The notes under the pieces were generated by a model. It was not told the origin of the DNA, did not search any database, and saw nothing but the letters and a program-made list of their open reading frames with translations. A stretch of 21,405 bases of DNA from Ectocarpus siliculosus. Taxonomy: Eukaryota > Sar > Phaeophyceae > Ectocarpales > Ectocarpaceae. Positions 19,255-21,405 of this stretch are shown here, one piece after another (the first letter of the stretch is position 1; each line of letters starts with the position of its first letter). The position numbers and the translations under genes were made by a program. Where the stretch lies: NCBI GenBank assembly GCA_000310025.1, contig FN649736.1, positions 3,147,416 to 3,168,820 of the forward strand. Reading direction: 5' to 3'.

Positions 19255-20713
19255 AAGCTGCAGCGATGGTGGTAGCCGTGATCTTGAAGAGGAGTACGGT
19301 GTAGGAGGGGGAGGAGGGAAGGGCAAAGCATTTGGTAGGAACGTTGCGCGATTGGTAGTAGTTGGGCGCAAAACCTTCCTGTTCCGAGGACGTCGTGTGG
19401 TACCCTCTGGTTTGGGGCAGGCACGGCCAAGGCCACGAGCCGCCTTGCCTTTCGATTGGCCAGGAAGCGAGAGCGTGTAGAATACATCAATCAGTGCACA
19501 AGCAGGACAGAGAGGCAGTGAGAGCTGCGTCTACTTCGCGCGTCGCGCGGGGACGTGGGCGGGCTCTCAAGCACACCGAAAACCATCGGATGCCTCTCCG
19601 ATTCTTCACCCGTCCATGAACGCCGGGGTAGTAGGGGAGTGACTAATAATAGTGTGTGCTGTTATGTTAGGTACTGCTGTAAACAAACGCAACTCTTTTC
19701 ACAAACTCTTTTCACAAGAAAAGGAGAAAAAAAAAAACTTGGAGATCAGAGCCCGATACGACACGAGGAAAAAAACTCACCAGGTGACAAAGCTTGTGGG
19801 CGACCATACGAATCTCGCCGCCTCCAAAAATGCGCCGGGGAAGAGCTCCGCGATAGCCGCGTCCTCCTGTGTCAGGACGCAAAAAAAAAAAAAAGTAGGC
19901 ACAGCAACAACCCCAGAGAGCGTCGGGTGGGTGCGCATCAAAAGCGCGCGTCCATTTATCCGTGAGCAAAGTTACACGACGTCGATCTCCGGCGACTAAA
20001 TAAATAACATATTTTGCTGGTCAGTCGATTAAGCAAGCGTGATCGGTGCTAACAAATGCAGTGGTACACACGTATCCCGATAAAAGGCATCTGTCTTTAC
20101 CAATGGTCAGCCAACTATTGATAGTGCTGCCGATGCGATCTCAAGATACACGCCCACATACACGCACCAGAGAGCGCATTCGCAACATTTTTTCCGCTGC
20201 TTAAGCCTGACGCTGTGCAGCGGTCAGCCGCAAAAATGTGGTTAATTCCAACAAGAGCAACACGCACACACATACCACATCATGCATGGCCTTTAGAAGA
20301 ATTTCGTGTTTTCAAGCGCACCGAGACTCATGGGTCAGCCGGTTAGGGCGGTCGACGCTAACACACACACACACACACATCGCCCCCTTTTCGGGGTCCC
20401 AGTTCATGGCATTTAGAAGTGTTTCATGTTTTCTGGTCAGCCGGTTAGCGCGGTCGATGCTATTACTAATAATGACACACACACACACACCTCAAATCTC
20501 TCGCGACACACAGGCGACGCGTCCGGGAGCACCGTCACCGACACAGACACCGCCCGCATCATCAGCACCGTCCCGAAGATGATGAAGACCCTGCGCATGA
20601 TCTTCAAGCGCTGCGGGTGGCACAGGATGAAGAGGTCGCCCACCATCCCCGCGAAAGACACCATGCGGTCTGGGAGGGCGTGCTCGTCGATGTAATCCGT
20701 GTGATGCCCGAGC
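18021..20713 (-). CDS. Sphingomyelin / inositol-phosphorylceramide synthase-like protein, C-terminal exons (5' incomplete)
   Basis: Four minus-strand exons join in frame to about 228 residues: 20491-20713, 19781-19866, 18870-19115 and 18021-18153 with a TGA stop. The first has HALPDRM, a membrane helix (RRVFIIFGTVLMMRAVSVSV) and TVLPDASPVC, the usual lead-in of this family. The next two join as SFVTC-GDMVFSGHTTCLVMV, the PAP2_C signature with the first catalytic His. LHYTLDVLLAVLV then supplies the His-xxx-Asp pair. The family transfers a phosphocholine or phosphoinositol head group to ceramide in Golgi or plasma membranes; which head group cannot be told here. The tail ends EQDLLAYTMAKRP. 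The first exon could instead start at 20744, and its donor could be at 20512, which also keeps the frame. The N-terminal helices are not found and probably lie beyond the right edge. Confidence 0.85.
19178..19255. repeat. CAA (GTT) microsatellite in an intron of the lipid synthase gene
   Basis: About 25 nearly perfect CAA units lie in the intron between exons 19781-19866 and 18870-19115, about 60 bases upstream (minus strand) of the SGHT exon acceptor. Poly-Leu and poly-Cys frames in this stretch are artefacts. Confidence 0.95.
20286..20490 (+). repeat. Two tandem roughly 90-base units ending in AC microsatellites, intron of the lipid synthase gene
   Basis: Unit 1 (20286-20379) and unit 2 (20406-20490) share ATGGC(C/A)TTTAGAAG, TTTC(G/A)TGTTTTC and GTCAGCCGGTTAG(G/C)GCGGTC, and each ends in an (AC)n run. 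The second run directly abuts the exon edge at 20491, so the splice donor on the minus strand is itself part of a (GT)n tract. Confidence 0.75.
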
Positions 20714-20749
20714 CTGAAGTAGCGCCGTTTGGAGACGGAGCGCACTCAT

Positions 20750-21405
20750 GTTAGGGTGGAGGGGCAGTGGTTTTCGGCCACGGGTGATGAACGTCTTGAG
20801 TACCTCGACTGCACGCGTTCGATGCTGGTGTTGCCTTGGCATTGTGAATAAAAACGTTCCGGTCTCTGCTCAGCACCTTCTCATTTCCGCCTGTACTGGA
20901 CCGGTCTAACCGACGCGGACGCCTTCCATGGTCACAGGCCAAAACCAAGGGTTAAAACACTTTGAATATCCGTCGATTCAAGAAAGAAGGAAAGTAACGC
21001 GGGTCAAGACCAGTGCACCACATCAATAAAGTCGATTTCCCCACGCTTTGTTCCGCGTGGACTTCCAACCGTGTGCTACTTCCACTGTAGCTCGAATCTT
21101 AACACTCCGCACGTGTAGGTCAAAAACGTCACGAGTGCATGCCGTACCCTCGTTGCTGTTGTTCGGTCTGAACTTCGACAACATCTCCCTGTGTCCATCC
21201 ATGTCTATTCAAAGAGGTGGTCACCAGCGCGCCGGCAATATATCGCCATCAACCCCACGGTACACCCCCCCCACCACCCCCCCACCCCGCCCCCCCAACA
21301 GGGCACCTGTTTCTGTTTCGGCAACACCTACCGGGTATCAAAGAGGCGGCCTGAACATGAAAAAAACAAAAAGTTGTTAGAATTTCGCGTTATTCTACCC
21401 CCCCC
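20750..21405. other. Right end of window, probable intron of the lipid synthase gene
   Basis: No exon for the missing N-terminal transmembrane segments could be recognised on the minus strand. C-runs (about 21265-21297 and the window end) and short open frames without hydrophobic helices are present. One minus-strand frame of about 59 codons near 21030-21205 has no recognisable feature. Confidence 0.35.

Noticed and set aside
18792-19490. Minus-strand frame of 232 codons with a poly-Cys run
   Set aside because: It translates the GTT microsatellite and covers the lipid synthase exon in the wrong frame.

Overview
The window looks like nuclear DNA from an intron-rich eukaryote, most probably a stramenopile alga of the brown-algal type. 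The reasons are split genes with consensus GT-AG introns of about 360-1320 bases, GC content near one half, many G/C homopolymer runs, long CAA/GTT and AC/GT microsatellites, and retroelement debris. This assignment is inference: no rRNA or other marker gene is present. All genes I can support lie on the minus strand, so the order of transcription runs from right to left.

Right (about 18.0-20.7 kb, minus): the last four exons of a sphingomyelin synthase / inositol-phosphorylceramide synthase-like membrane enzyme (PAP2_C superfamily). The splice phases agree and the SGHT and HxxxD catalytic signatures are present. The N-terminal exons are not found and probably lie beyond the right edge.

Centre (8.0-15.4 kb, minus): a complete ten-exon gene for a secreted copper lytic polysaccharide monooxygenase (LPMO, AA15-like / LPMO_10 fold) of 435 residues. 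A signal peptide ends directly before a histidine; then come the catalytic domain, a Pro/Thr linker and two C-terminal family-1 cellulose-binding modules (CBM1). All ten exons join in frame. One exon is only 25 bases long.

Left (0.4-3.75 kb, minus): a second, partial copy of the same gene (exons 1-3), produced by a tandem duplication that also copied the introns. The copy carries a tRNA-derived SINE-like insertion in intron 1. In intron 3 the homology stops and a non-LTR (LINE) retrotransposon ORF fragment fills positions 1 to about 398. Exons 4-10 of this copy are not in the window.

Between the two copies (3.76-8.01 kb) and between the LPMO and the lipid enzyme (15.5-18.0 kb) I find no convincing genes. 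These stretches hold a roughly 280-base inverted pair of a dispersed G-tract-headed repeat (4.57-4.85 and 16.26-16.53 kb), a cluster of tRNA-like elements with perfect hairpins (5.83-6.17 kb), other hairpins and a G-quadruplex motif. The LPMO-CBM1 protein most likely acts outside the cell on crystalline cellulose or chitin. The lipid enzyme is a membrane protein with no evident functional link to it; they are simply neighbours.
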